Origin: Henckelia pumila
Lineage: Eukaryota > Streptophyta > Magnoliopsida > Lamiales > Gesneriaceae
Assembly: GCF_033568475.1 (NCBI RefSeq)
Contig: NC_133123.1
Span: 161,711,753-161,775,752, forward strand
DNA length: 64,000 bases
Direction of reading: 5' to 3'
Both the position numbers and the translations under genes were made by a program. Of the stretch, positions 36,196-46,764 are shown in pieces. Position 1 is the first letter of the stretch. The number at the start of each line of letters is the position of its first letter. The notes below the pieces were generated by a model, which worked only from the letters and a program-made list of their open reading frames with translations, was not told the origin of the DNA and searched no databases.

Positions 36196-36850
36196 TGTTA
36201 CCAAAAGTTATCACGAACAGCCTCAATATGCAATCAGCCTTAATATGCAATCAACGATCAACACGATCTACAACAGCGAGCCGAGAGTAATACTCTCTAT
36301 CTTTAAGACAGATTTGCCCCGCCTAGGTGCTAACGGAATTGATGCAAAATGTCTCCCAAGATAGAACGCTGATCAACTTCGATAGCAGCACTGCCAACAC
36401 GAAGAACTTCGAACAGAAGTGTTGTAAGAAACTTCAGATGCAGAAGTATGCAGAAGAGAAGAGAATAAGTGAATTGGTGAGAATGAATGCAAGTGGGGCG
36501 GTCTATTTATAGACGTTGGACAGATGCATGCGGATGGATGCATACTTAGCCGAGGGGATGCACTGGTTCAGACCGAAGGGACGCGCTGGTTCGGCCTCAA
36601 AAGATGCACTTTTTTTGGATCGAAAAGACGCACTGCTTCGGACACAACAGATGCACTCTGACAGAACATTCCGGAAGAAAAATAAAATTAATATAATAAT
36701 TTCCGGAAACAAAATAAATTTATTTTGTCCAAAAATTTAAACATGTGCCCAAGCCAAGCCAAGCCAAGCCGGCCGGTCAGGCGGCGGCGCGCGCGTGTGG
36801 CTAATGGTTCGAACCTAGCCTAGACTAGGTCCGCTCTCCTTAACAAACAT
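36196..36850 (-). repeat. 5' LTR of Copia-1, truncated
   Basis: It matches 14,061-14,715 or so, with substitutions and small indels, then stops at AACAAACATGG. The last 150 bases or so present in the other LTR are gone. It still holds the TATA box (36,501-36,510) and the 23-bp repeats. Confidence 0.9.
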
Positions 36851-37362
36851 GGATGCAATAATATCCTAGGAAACTATGAATAGCAATGTACAATACCTAC
36901 ATGCAGATGATTCAAAACGATGGATATAGCCACCACAATGTTTTTTTTCTGCGGCAAAATAATATTTATTTATATATTGGATTACCAGCCGTTTATATAT
37001 TTGGTTACCAGCAATTGGTTTAATTCACATCAAATGTCCTTTTAATTACCCTCAATAATAGTTAACTAATAATAATTAATCCACGCATTATCATTTATTA
37101 TAATTATAATTATAATTATAATAATACAATGTATCTAATACGGAATACGAAACGACACGCATTATCGAAAACCCGAAATAACTAATTCGAGCAAAACAGA
37201 GTTGACTAATAATTAATGCACATATTATCATATCATTTATTATTATGTATTTATAAATTATAATACAGTGACATAAGGGCAAAATGGGTAAGTAGACAAT
37301 ATGAAGGACAAATTTGTACATACACAATTGAGAAAATTATTCATGCTTTTAAAAGAGTAATA

Positions 37363-38158
37363 GATGTATACACATCTTTCATAAAATTACGCCAAAAATA
37401 ACACTTTCGGTGTAACATAAACAAAGTTCACTTCTTATATCGGATCAATGCCCCATTTTTTCATATATACATACGTCTACATTTTTTTTAAAATCTCCTT
37501 TGATACAACATGTTTGTACTTAGATGGCCTTTGGCACGGATACTTTCGAGAAACAAAGCAGGAAAGAAAAGTGAATATATGGGGCCAAGAATTTCTGAAT
37601 AAAATGATATCGGTTAATATAAAGAAGTCCTACAAAAGGAAATTCAATCATATTCATATCTAACTTAGTAGAGCCAGAATGTCTCCAAGTTGAACTTCCA
37701 TGAAGGCTGCTGTGTCTCGGTCATCTTAGGCACAGTTGGCGAAAAAAATCTAGTCTACTGCCCTTCTTGTAAATGTGCGAGAGCATGATAGGAAGCCGGC
37801 CAGGTTCCCTTCGCAGATACAGGTTCCCTTTGTAGATACAGAAGATCCCATTTAATCGACGTAGCTTGAATGAGAACCAGAGATACAATCGAATCAGTTT
37901 CCGCCCACTGAGAAAGTATAAAAATCCACATAAAATCGTGTCCCTTTCCTCATAGCGAGAATCTCGCAACGTTATTCGCCCAATGACTTCGAGTTTTTCA
38001 TTGTGGTTTGCCAAGTGAAAAAATTGCTAGAAGAAGCCAGGATGTCTTGAATGCGACATTCACTAAAGAATTTATGCAATCTTATGCATGGCAAGTGAGA
38101 AAGAAAATATTTTTTTCCAAGTAGCAACCAACCTGTTAATGTTGATCTCTGTGTTCGT
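37363..38158 (-). other. Spacer and probable 3' untranslated region of the NLR
   Basis: Beyond the duplication the sequence becomes less AT-rich. The frame at 37,721-38,014 has no domain and no splice link to the NLR. Part of this stretch may be the NLR 3' UTR; I see nothing else. Confidence 0.4.
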
Positions 38159-41100
38159 CTATTCGTCAGTCTCCTTTATTTCCACTCTATGCTTCATGCC
38201 ATGAGAAGACAAGTTACACTCAGAATGGACAAGTTGAAAACAATCATTTCCCAAGCTCTGTTGCTTCTCCAGTATTAGCATTGCAGAATGCAACACGGAA
38301 TAGTTACAGTCATGCAACTCAATCTTCTCCAGTGTCAGAATTTCTCCCACCCCAGATGGAATCCCCTCCAATTCATAGCAAGATCGGAGAATAAGGTGCT
38401 GAAGGCTTGGAAAGTTATCACACTTAGCTTTCCAATGCATCAAGTCTAATACTTCAAGTACCAGTACTTTCAGTTGAGGAAACTCCCCCTCGTTCGGTTC
38501 CCACTCTGTTCCTAGGCAAGCATGATCAGTTAGTTTGAGAACTTCAAGATTGGGTAGTGAGCCAACTATTGCCAACGCAGGCCAAGGAATTCCCCATCCA
38601 CCTAAGGATAAAGTTTTTAGTGCATTGGGAAAAGCAAACTTCAGATTTGGCAGCGAAAGCAATTCTATGAACCATTTGATAATTGGAATTACACGGATCT
38701 TCAAAGCTTTGAGCTGATGTAGATATATAAGATTCTCAAATTGATAATACGACCACCCTTTTTCCCTGCAGCAGTGAGCGTCATAAGAAATATCCAATTT
38801 CGTGATGTTGGGAATCCTTTTCAAAATTTCCTTACTAAACCTCAAATTCCATATCCCAGAAAGAAAATGGAGGTTCTCATGAGCTAAATGCTCCCCATAA
38901 AAATTGAATCTGGAAGTAAGGGGATCGAGCAAAAGAACCTGCCTTGATTGTGGCATCTTACTAATTCCCATTGCCAAATTTTCATCCCAAGAACGTGCGT
39001 ATTTATTCATTATCATAGTTTCTAGATTCAATAGCTTTGACATCGATCCAAGTACATATTCTTTTCCTGTTGAAGCAGTGTGTGGAACTAAATATTTCAT
39101 TTGCTCATTTTGATTAACCAATCTAAGTCCTCCATCAGTTATAAGCTTCACTTCGCTACTTGTTTGACCACTTCTGAAGATGTGATTCCAGCGGGACTTG
39201 GCGTCTTTGAGATCTGTAACAAAATGAGATGCCATTAAGTTAATAAATTTCTTCAGAATGACCTGCACCATTTCTCTTGATAGAATTCCAAAAATCATAC
39301 TTTTGGATCAAAGGGGATCAAGCTCATTAATGTATATGCCAATCAAAATTTCTTACCCAAATACCACAGAGGGCTGAAATGTTTTGTAGTTTAACCATTG
39401 AAGCTATATTTCAAGAATCACTAAAAATGGCTTCAATCGGATATATCTAGTTGAGCTGGGTAATAAAACTAAAATTTTCACTCTGTAGCCATTCTTTATA
39501 AGTTTTCATGATGGATTTGCTTGTCCATTTAGTATTTCTCAAGTAGATAAAAAAGAATGAACCCTTTTGTGAGTTAAATATATACAACACACACAAACAC
39601 TATTTAGTACCTTTGGGCAAAATATCCAGGCTCTCGGGAGGGATTGAACCACACTGCACTAATCTACGCATCTGCAAAATATTTTCAACAAGATCAATAG
39701 AAGTCATAAGAGTTTAGAATTTAATAATCACAGAGGACGACTTAATATTATATAAGCCAAGTGTCCAACCCATCAAATATCCCTACATTTTTCAATTACC
39801 CTAACTCTATAATTTTGGAACATGATTATTACAATAATATAACATCTGCATCTCTTATAGTTTACATGTCAGAGTTATTATCTTACCGTTGTATGTATGC
39901 TGCGATCTGAGAAGCTCTTTTTAGAATGGACAACAACTTGGAAACCATCGTTACCATAGCTCTGCTGCAACTCCAGTATTTTCTGTGCTGAATTCAGGAC
40001 AGAAGCTTTACATTCATGCAACTCAATCACTGAAAGTGTCTGACTTTCTCCCATCTCAGATGGTATCTCAACCAATTCATGGCATGAGTGAAGAATGAGG
40101 CGTTGAAGGCTTGGAAAGTAGTTATAGTCAACTTTCCAGTGCATCAAGTCCAACTCTTCAAGCACCAACAGTTTTAGTTGAGAAAACTCTCTTTCACTTG
40201 GTTCCCACTCTGTTCCTAGGCAAGCATGATCTTTCAGCTTTAAAACTTTAAGATTCGGCAATGAACCAACAATTGCCAGATCATGCCAAGGAATTCCACA
40301 ACCACTTAAAGTTAATGTTTCAAGTGTTGGAGGGAAATCAAACTTAAACATTGTCGGTGAAACTAAGCTAACACGGATCTTCAATGCTTTGAGTTGATGT
40401 AGATTGACAAGATTCTCAAGCTGATAGTATGAGCTCGCCTTTTCTGTACAGTTGAGACTATCGTATGAAATAACCAATCTCTTTATGTTTGGAATTCTTT
40501 GCAACATTTCTTTTGTGAATCTCAAATTCCATATCCCTGAAAGACTCTGGAGGTCTTCAAGAACTAAAAGCTTCCCTTGATAATCAAAATTGGCAGCAGG
40601 ATCGATCAAATAAGATTCTACAAACTGGATATGCCTTAAATGTGCCATCTTCCAGATTTCCAGCGGTAAATAAATTTCACCACTGCGACGAAAATATTGA
40701 TCAATGATCAAAGTTTGGAGATTCCATAGCTTTGATATTGTTCCAGGTATGTCCCCTTCACACGTCAAAGCAATATACCGTAGATTCTGAAGTTCCAAAA
40801 CTTCATGTGGAAATCGAAGAAACTCGACTTCAATAGCATCTAGCACTCTTAGTAGTTTGAATTTCAGGAAAACACTAGAGGGAAAACGGTATTGTCCAAT
40901 ACATATAAGTGAGCGAGAAAATGAAATCGATGGCATTGAGTAAAAAGGAAAGCAACGATATTTGAATGCTTCAACTGGATGTATACTTAAATGTCGTTCA
41001 CTCAATGAACCTCCAGGAAATAGGCTGGCATACCATTTTGATACCTGTAGAAATTTTTCATATTTTGCCTCTTTCACACAGAAAGCAAGCAAGAGATCAT

Positions 41101-42673
41101 GCATCCTGCATGTTTTGATTTTTCCTTCAGAATTCTTCTTAGATATTAAAATAAGATTTCGATCGACAAGTTCTTCCAAATACTTCTCTGCTGTGTTTTC
41201 GATGGTTTGAAACTGAACATGTTTCAGAAAACCCTCAGCAACCCATAACTTAACGAGTTTGGAAACAGAGATCTCATAATCTTCCGGAAAAACTCCAAGG
41301 TATAGGAAACATGCCTTCAAATGTTGAGGCAAGTAGTTATAACTCAATTTTAGTATCTCCAAGCAATTATCATCACTTGAAGACACAAATGAGGTAACAT
41401 TTGCTGCAACAGCATGCCATGCCTCAAGTGTCATGTTTATCTTGGAAAGTAATCCACCAATCACCACAATTGAGAGTGGAAGTCCATGACACTTTTGTGC
41501 AATCTTCTTCCCAATACCTTGTAAACTATGAGGACACGGTTTTGTCCCAAAAATCTTAGCACGGAGTAGAGTCCAACTCTCATCATCACTTAAGAGTGAC
41601 ATACGATGAAGATGGTCAGAATAGCCCGTATAAGCAGCCACATCAACAAGCCGAGTAGTCAATACAATTCGGCTTCCCATATTATCATCCGGAAACACCA
41701 TCTTCATGTCATCCCAAGCAGCAGTATCCCAAATATCATCTATAACAAGTAGATACCTCCGACCCTTTAAGTTCTTGTACACATGAAGTTTTAGTTGATC
41801 CTCACTCTCTCCACGAGTCTCAACAGTCAATTTTCCCATAGAATCTAGAACACCCAACAGAATGTCTCGTACGCAATACGATTGAGATACAGTGGCCAAT
41901 GCACGGATGTCGAAGTGATACACAACAGACGGGTCAGTGTAAACACAGTTTGCAAGAGTCGTCTTGCCGATTCCTCCCATCCCAACAATGGAGATGACTT
42001 TCAGTTTAGATTGCTGTGCATTCAAAACTTCTTCCTTAATTTGCATCAAGTGGTTTTCGAATTCAAACACTACTGTATTTCTACTACTGGAACCAATCAT
42101 GCCATATTTCGATAAACCTGCACGCAAAGAATTCCTAGATTGAAAATCATCTCTCCAAGAAAATTTCTCAAACACCTCTACCTCATGCTGAGTTCTGGAA
42201 TCACTTTCTCGTGCCAAGTTCAATCCCCATTTCTCCTCAATCTGTGCCGCCAGTACCACAACAGAATCAACTTTTTCGGTTGCGAGCTTAACAAGGAGAC
42301 ATCTGAGGGCCACATCCTTCTCAAAATGGCGCTCAAATGTGTCGTTTTTCAAAGCAGCAGCAACCAGAGGCAGAAGATAATTTGCTGCCATAACCTCCAA
42401 TGAAGAAAAAGTCCCCCTGCTACATAGATTGGTTAGATAAAGATCAGCGAAATCTTGCGCTTGATACGCTTCATCTCGGATTCGTCTTTCCAAACTAGCG
42501 ATCATTTCATCGCTTTCACGGGATGAATACTGTTCGAAAAACTGTAGCAAGAATCCAAGTTTTTCTTGGAGAGACTCAATATTTTGCTTCTCATAATGTG
42601 ACGCACGTGGATCATGGAACAACAAGATTTGCTCAATAGTCCGCAGGAGTGAAATTAAAGCAGCATATGCCAT
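38159..42673 (-). CDS. CC-NB-ARC-LRR disease-resistance protein, R1 type, with two LRR blocks
   Basis: An intracellular immune receptor of the R1/late-blight family. Start ATG at 42,673 (MAYAALISLL), the usual start in this family. Exons are 42,673-39,887, 39,671-39,611 and 39,213-38,159. Introns have ACG/GTAAGA with TTTTGCAG, and AAAG/GTACTA with TTTGTTACAG; phases 0 and 1 fit, giving about 1,300 residues. Order: Rx-type coiled coil (1-130), P-loop GMGGIGKTT (about 232), kinase-2 LLVIDDIWD (about 311), GLPL (about 394), CFLYLGVFPED (about 462), MHD (about 522), then LRRs to about 929. A second LRR block (last 351 residues) closely resembles the first, sharing GIPW, LAIVGSLPNL and LGTEWEP. 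Reading exon 1 alone gives a 931-residue protein stopping in intron 1. The downstream part could be a truncated paralogue instead. Confidence 0.85.
41964..41985 (-). promoter_or_regulatory. Candidate miR482/miR2118 target site in the P-loop codons
   Basis: The plus strand over these 22 bases agrees at 19 positions with the miR2118 sequence as I recall it; one of the three differences would be a G-U pair. It encodes GMGGIGK, the position targeted by this miRNA family in many plant NLR genes. The miRNA sequence is from memory. Confidence 0.5.
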
Positions 42674-43074
42674 ACCCAATGTACAACGAGGAATTTAAAG
42701 CTTTATTTGCAGATCAATCTACAAAGAGCAGAAATCACCAAAAGAAGGAGTTTTTGAGCAAGAACAACACATGGGTTTTTCGAACTGATTGAAAAATCTT
42801 GGTCTGTTTGCTTTGAATTCTTGAGGAAGAAATAAGTGGAATTTGACTGGTTCGAACGTGTCTTCTCCATTTCTTTTTTTTTTTCGAGTTGAAAAATTCA
42901 AAGTTCAAACAACTCCAATATGGTGCTACGTGTTTCTATTTTCAGATTCTAATAATTTTTTATTTTATTTTATCATTATACGTGATGACTTTGATAGTTT
43001 TCTCATAATAAAATAATAACTAGCCACTTTGTTTTTTACTACAAGTATATCGGATATCAAATTACATCGGATAA
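42674..43074. other. Upstream region of the NLR
   Basis: This should hold the NLR promoter and 5' UTR. A poly-pyrimidine run is near 42,870-42,890 and a short direct repeat TAACTAGCCACTTTGTT occurs at about 43,017 and 43,074. No clear TATA box was chosen. Confidence 0.35.
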
Positions 43075-43785
43075 CTAGCCACTTTGTTGTACGCATTGCG
43101 TATCCATTTTTATAATAAATTTATATTTCAAATAAAATTATTATATTATATATTAAATACAAAAATTGGTGAGAAAATAAAAAAATAGTTAGATGAAAAA
43201 AAAAGAAAAAAAATCATAATTGAGGGGAAAAATGAGATAGTGAAAGAAAGTGGTTGTGTGTGTGTTTTGTTTTTATTTATGTATTATTTTAATGAGCACA
43301 CTAAGAGACCACACTAAGGGACTCTTACATAATATATAGATATATAGGAATAGATAATAACATTTTGTTACACACATTTGCATGCTAAATAATTTGTTTT
43401 TACAATAAAATTATATTTTAGTTAAAATTGTCAAAAGAAAAGAAATAGTTAAAGAAAAAAGAAAAAAATCATAATTGAGAGGAAAAAAATTGAAATAGTG
43501 AAGTGAATACTTTTTTTTCGATTTATTGACATACTAAGAAACCAAAAGTTCTTACATAATATATATTAGTATCCGGGTGCACGCATTGCGTGTCTTTTAT
43601 TGTCTATTTTTTCAATTGAAAATAAAAAATAATCATAATAAATAGTGAAATTAAAAAATGACATTTTTTGTAAATAAATATTCATGAAATGACAAAAAAA
43701 TATAATAAAAATGACATATTTTTAATTACATAACCATTGAAAGACAAAAATAAAAAAGGTATCCATACCAAGAGACCACTTGCTC

Positions 43786-43821
<36 letters not shown>

Positions 43822-43830
43822 TAATATAAT
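43075..43830. repeat. Cluster of related decayed repeats (possibly Helitron-like)
   Basis: Phrases such as GCATTGCGT, AAATCATAATTGAGRGGAAAA, TAAGARACCA and CTTACATAATATAT recur at spacings of about 210-280 bp (near 43,087, 43,368 and 43,580). It looks like two or three diverged copies of one short element in tandem. ACGCATTGCGT-type ends and an AT-rich tail recall plant Helitron derivatives, but no hairpin and CTRR end was confirmed. A (TA)n run is at 43,790-43,819. Confidence 0.4.
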
Positions 43831-44616
43831 AATATATAGTAATAGATATATAGTAAGTAATAATACAATATATTGTATGTAACATGAAGTTAGAAGATAC
43901 AGATGGGTCAAGATGCAACTTATTGAAAAATTAATGGACTTCTGTTTGACATTTTGACCAATCGTTTTTATTTTATGCCAAAAGCGTTCTTTCGTTTTTT
44001 CGTTTCAACATTTTCTGAATTATTTCTAAAAAATATTTTTGAATTTTTTCTTCAAAAATTTGATACTCACGTCAGATAATGTTTGAAATTATTTCTAAAA
44101 AAACACTTTCGAGTTTTTCTTCTTTTATAAAAAAGATTTGTTATTCAAACACTCGTATTAATATCTCGTCAATATGTTGTTATGTCATCGAAAAATATTC
44201 AGCTACGAGGCGGTTCAGTTCTCTGTGGACTCTTTTGTACTAGGAAAAGTCTACTACACCATTTAAATTTTGCCATTTCTCGGATTATTATGCATGTTGC
44301 AATTTTGAAAAAGATTTCAAAAAGTAAGTCATTTTGGACAGAATGAAAATCAGCCCTCTGCCATAAGTTTTGTTTCAAACTCTGTGAAACACTTGATACA
44401 ATGGGTCTTTTTATTTCTTTCTTTTTTTCTTTTTTTTTTCTTCCAAACACCGTCTGTTATGACGGGGTGTTTGGCATACTCATACCTATTTATTTGAATA
44501 AAAGAAAGCACAAGAGAGGAGGGCAAAACGAAAGCCTCTCAAGAAATTACAAAATTACATAAATACAAGAATTAATTCAAAACTTTCTTTAACTCTGATA
44601 TAAGGTAGACTAGACT
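43831..44616. other. AT-rich intergenic DNA
   Basis: No gene seen. The frame at 44,199-44,450 is low-complexity Lys/Glu sequence derived from a T-rich run. Confidence 0.4.
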
Positions 44617-45146
44617 TAGGGATGTAAATGAGCCAAACAGTTTGCGAGCTGTTCGGGGCTCGGCTCATTCGAGCTCGTTTAATGAGGCTCGTTAAGGCAA
44701 ACGAACCAAACTCGAGCTTTACAATATTCGGTTCTTTAGCTCGTGAACATGCTCGTTAACAAGCTCGTTAGCTCGTGAACAGGCTCGTTAACAAGCTCGT
44801 AAGCCATCTCTTAGACGAAAAAATAATAGTATTGATATTTAATTTATAAATTTACACTTTACTTATGAAAAATATTGAAAAATATATAAAAATTAATTTA
44901 TTAGAATAAAATTACAAATTTTAATAATAATATTATATTTTTTCAAATATATAATTTAGTTTTTAATTAATTTAATGAATATTTAAATTTATAGTTTAAA
45001 TATATTAAGCTCGTTTAGGCTCGATAAAAGCTCGAATAAGCTCGTGAGACATGAATATATTCGTTAAATAAGCTCGGGCTCGGCTAGATTATAAATTAAC
45101 CGAGTTTGAACATTCAAAAGCTCGGCTCGGCTCGTTTACATCCCTA
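44617..45146. mobile_element. hAT-type MITE
   Basis: This 530-bp element begins TAGGGATGTAAATGAGCC and ends GGCTCGTTTACATCCCTA. It is flanked by the perfect 8-bp direct repeat ACTAGACT (44,609-44,616 and 45,147-45,154). Subterminal sequence is packed with GCTCG/CGAGC words and the core is AT-rich. An 8-bp target duplication with short ends is typical of hAT elements. No transposase is present. Confidence 0.88.
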
Positions 45147-45401
45147 ACTAGACTTGTCTAAGATACAAATCCCTTTAAGCTTCCCAGCAATATCTGTCGG
45201 ATGCAATATAGCCGATCCCAAAACTAAACCAAGATTAGCCAATTCATCCGTCGCTCCATTAGCTTCCCTAAAAAATATGAGATTTTCGATCAAAAAAGTC
45301 TTAATAATATATTCTGAATTTGAGTCACAATCCCCAATGACTCCCCAAAAAAAAAAAGTCAGCATCCAAAATAGCCAAAGCCGCCAAAAAGTCCACTTCA
45401 A
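45147..45401 (-). pseudogene. Possible RNase H-like remnant
   Basis: The frame contains IFREANGATDELANLG, which resembles the end of the RNase H-like (RVT_3) domain of plant LINE-derived sequences. The rest is not recognisable and there is no gene structure. A weak call. Confidence 0.25.
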
Positions 45402-46764
45402 GTCAAAGAGGAAACAAATTATATAGAATGGGTCTGTTATATTAAAAGACTTTGAATAAATAAAAAAATACTCGAACTGTCAAAATAAAAACAAAAGCCA
45501 ACCAAAAGTAGTGTAGTTAAGATTGAAGAGAAAAATTTGAACATTTGTGTCTTCTTTTTAGTTCGAATATTACTTTAAAATCATATCTCATGCACTCATC
45601 ATCGAATATACGATTCACAAGATTAAAAAGAGTACTATCGGATCAAATGTAATTGATATTATCAAAGACAAGTTTTGAATGTGCGTGTCTTTTATTTTTT
45701 AAGTTAGAAATGTATAATATATGGTTATCAATTCTTAAAATTGCTACTCTTTTTTCCCGTTTTATGGCCAAATTAATTTAATAGATTCGTGTGTTTATCT
45801 AAAAAAAACATTCAAATCACATCGTACCCGTGTGAATTGCATGTGTTTTTTTTTACTATCTAGTATAAAAGTAGAATTAAAAGCATATTTATCAATTGTA
45901 TTGGTATCGCCTTAAAAAAATGGAATTATTATTTATTCCATAACCAAAATAAATTGTATTATTATTTATTCCATAACCAAAATGGGAACCACCCGGCTAG
46001 AAACATAAACCCTTATTGCGTCTTTGAGGTATAATCATCATCCATTTATTTTTTAGCACTCAAATGTAGGGACGTTAATTGGTCGGTTTAGTTTTTTAAA
46101 CTTTTAGTTTTAAAAATATATAATATGATATAATATAATTTTAATTTTTTCGGTCGGTTCAATTTTGACATATAAAATTCGAAACCGAACTAATATAAAC
46201 TTCGATTTAATATTTTTATCCGAGTTAAGAAGCTCCGTTTTCGATTCGGTTTGGAGTTTGGTTTCTTCGATTTGGATTTTTTTTTTTTTTTTTTATCCAA
46301 AGTTTGAACACCGGACTCAAATAGTTACTTCTGAAAAGAGATTATAAAAAATTGGAGCGTATTGGTCATTCATACGAGATTTTTAACCCTAGAATTAAGG
46401 AATGCAAATGTCCAATCGAAAATTATCAATTAAACTAAAAATCGTGTTTTGATATCCAACGACTTTAATTATTTTTATGATTTATCCTAATTCCGAAACG
46501 TAGTTCGTTTGAAGTTCTGATCTTACACTTCGCCTTTCCCATTTTGATCAATTTTTGTCCTGAAATCGGAAACATCACAATTCACTTCTGTATATTGCGC
46601 AGTACAATCATCTCCATTGATTTCGTTGATTTCCGGGAATTCAATATTCAATAATCGGTTCGTTTCAGTTTAAATTTGCTGGATTTTTTTTGTTTTGTTT
46701 CAATCCTTTTTTGGGTGAATTTCATTTTTTTTTTCGTTTGTTGCTGGATTCAAAGTTTGATGAC
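45402..46764. other. Intergenic DNA and 5' flank of the PX gene
   Basis: AT-rich with no gene. Bases 46,075-46,270 contain GGTCGGTT and CCGAACT-like words typical of plant MITEs, but no paired ends were found. The T-rich, less repetitive stretch from about 46,490 probably contains the promoter and 5' UTR of the next gene. Confidence 0.4.

Larger units (their letters stand above)
14061..36850 (-). mobile_element. Copia-1: Ty1/copia retrotransposon, host of a nested insertion
   Basis: This minus-strand element has gag-protease, integrase, RT and RNase H in Ty1/copia order. About 6.0 kb is its own sequence; the rest is Gypsy-2 with Copia-2 inside. The left (3') LTR is complete at 14,061-14,866. 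The right (5') LTR is cut short at about 36,850 by a deletion that also removed adjoining target DNA. The break shares ATGG with both partners. Several in-frame stops show it is dead. The protein motifs resemble Tork-like elements, but the lineage is not certain. Confidence 0.92.
13076..37362. repeat. Tandem duplication, unit B (interrupted by the Copia-1 nest)
   Basis: This is the second copy of the 1.6-kb unit. Its left part is 13,076-14,060 and its right part resumes at about 36,850. About 135 bp of the unit present in copy A (about 12,425-12,558) is missing at the right end of Copia-1. It therefore carries a deletion as well as the insertion. Confidence 0.85.

Noticed and set aside
38159-39298. 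Separate LRR gene starting at 39,298
   Set aside because: The start has no upstream domain, and the splice sites join it in phase to the NLR; kept only as an alternative.
42719-42901. Frame upstream of the NLR
   Set aside because: Short, Lys-rich from a pyrimidine run, no domain; more likely 5' UTR.
43790-43819. (TA)n run
   Set aside because: Ordinary microsatellite.
46075-46270. MITE with GGTCGGTT-type ends
   Set aside because: No matching end or target duplication could be found.
46690-46764. N-terminal extension of the PX protein
   Set aside because: No ATG in this stretch; the frame begins with TTG, so the start was set at 46,765.
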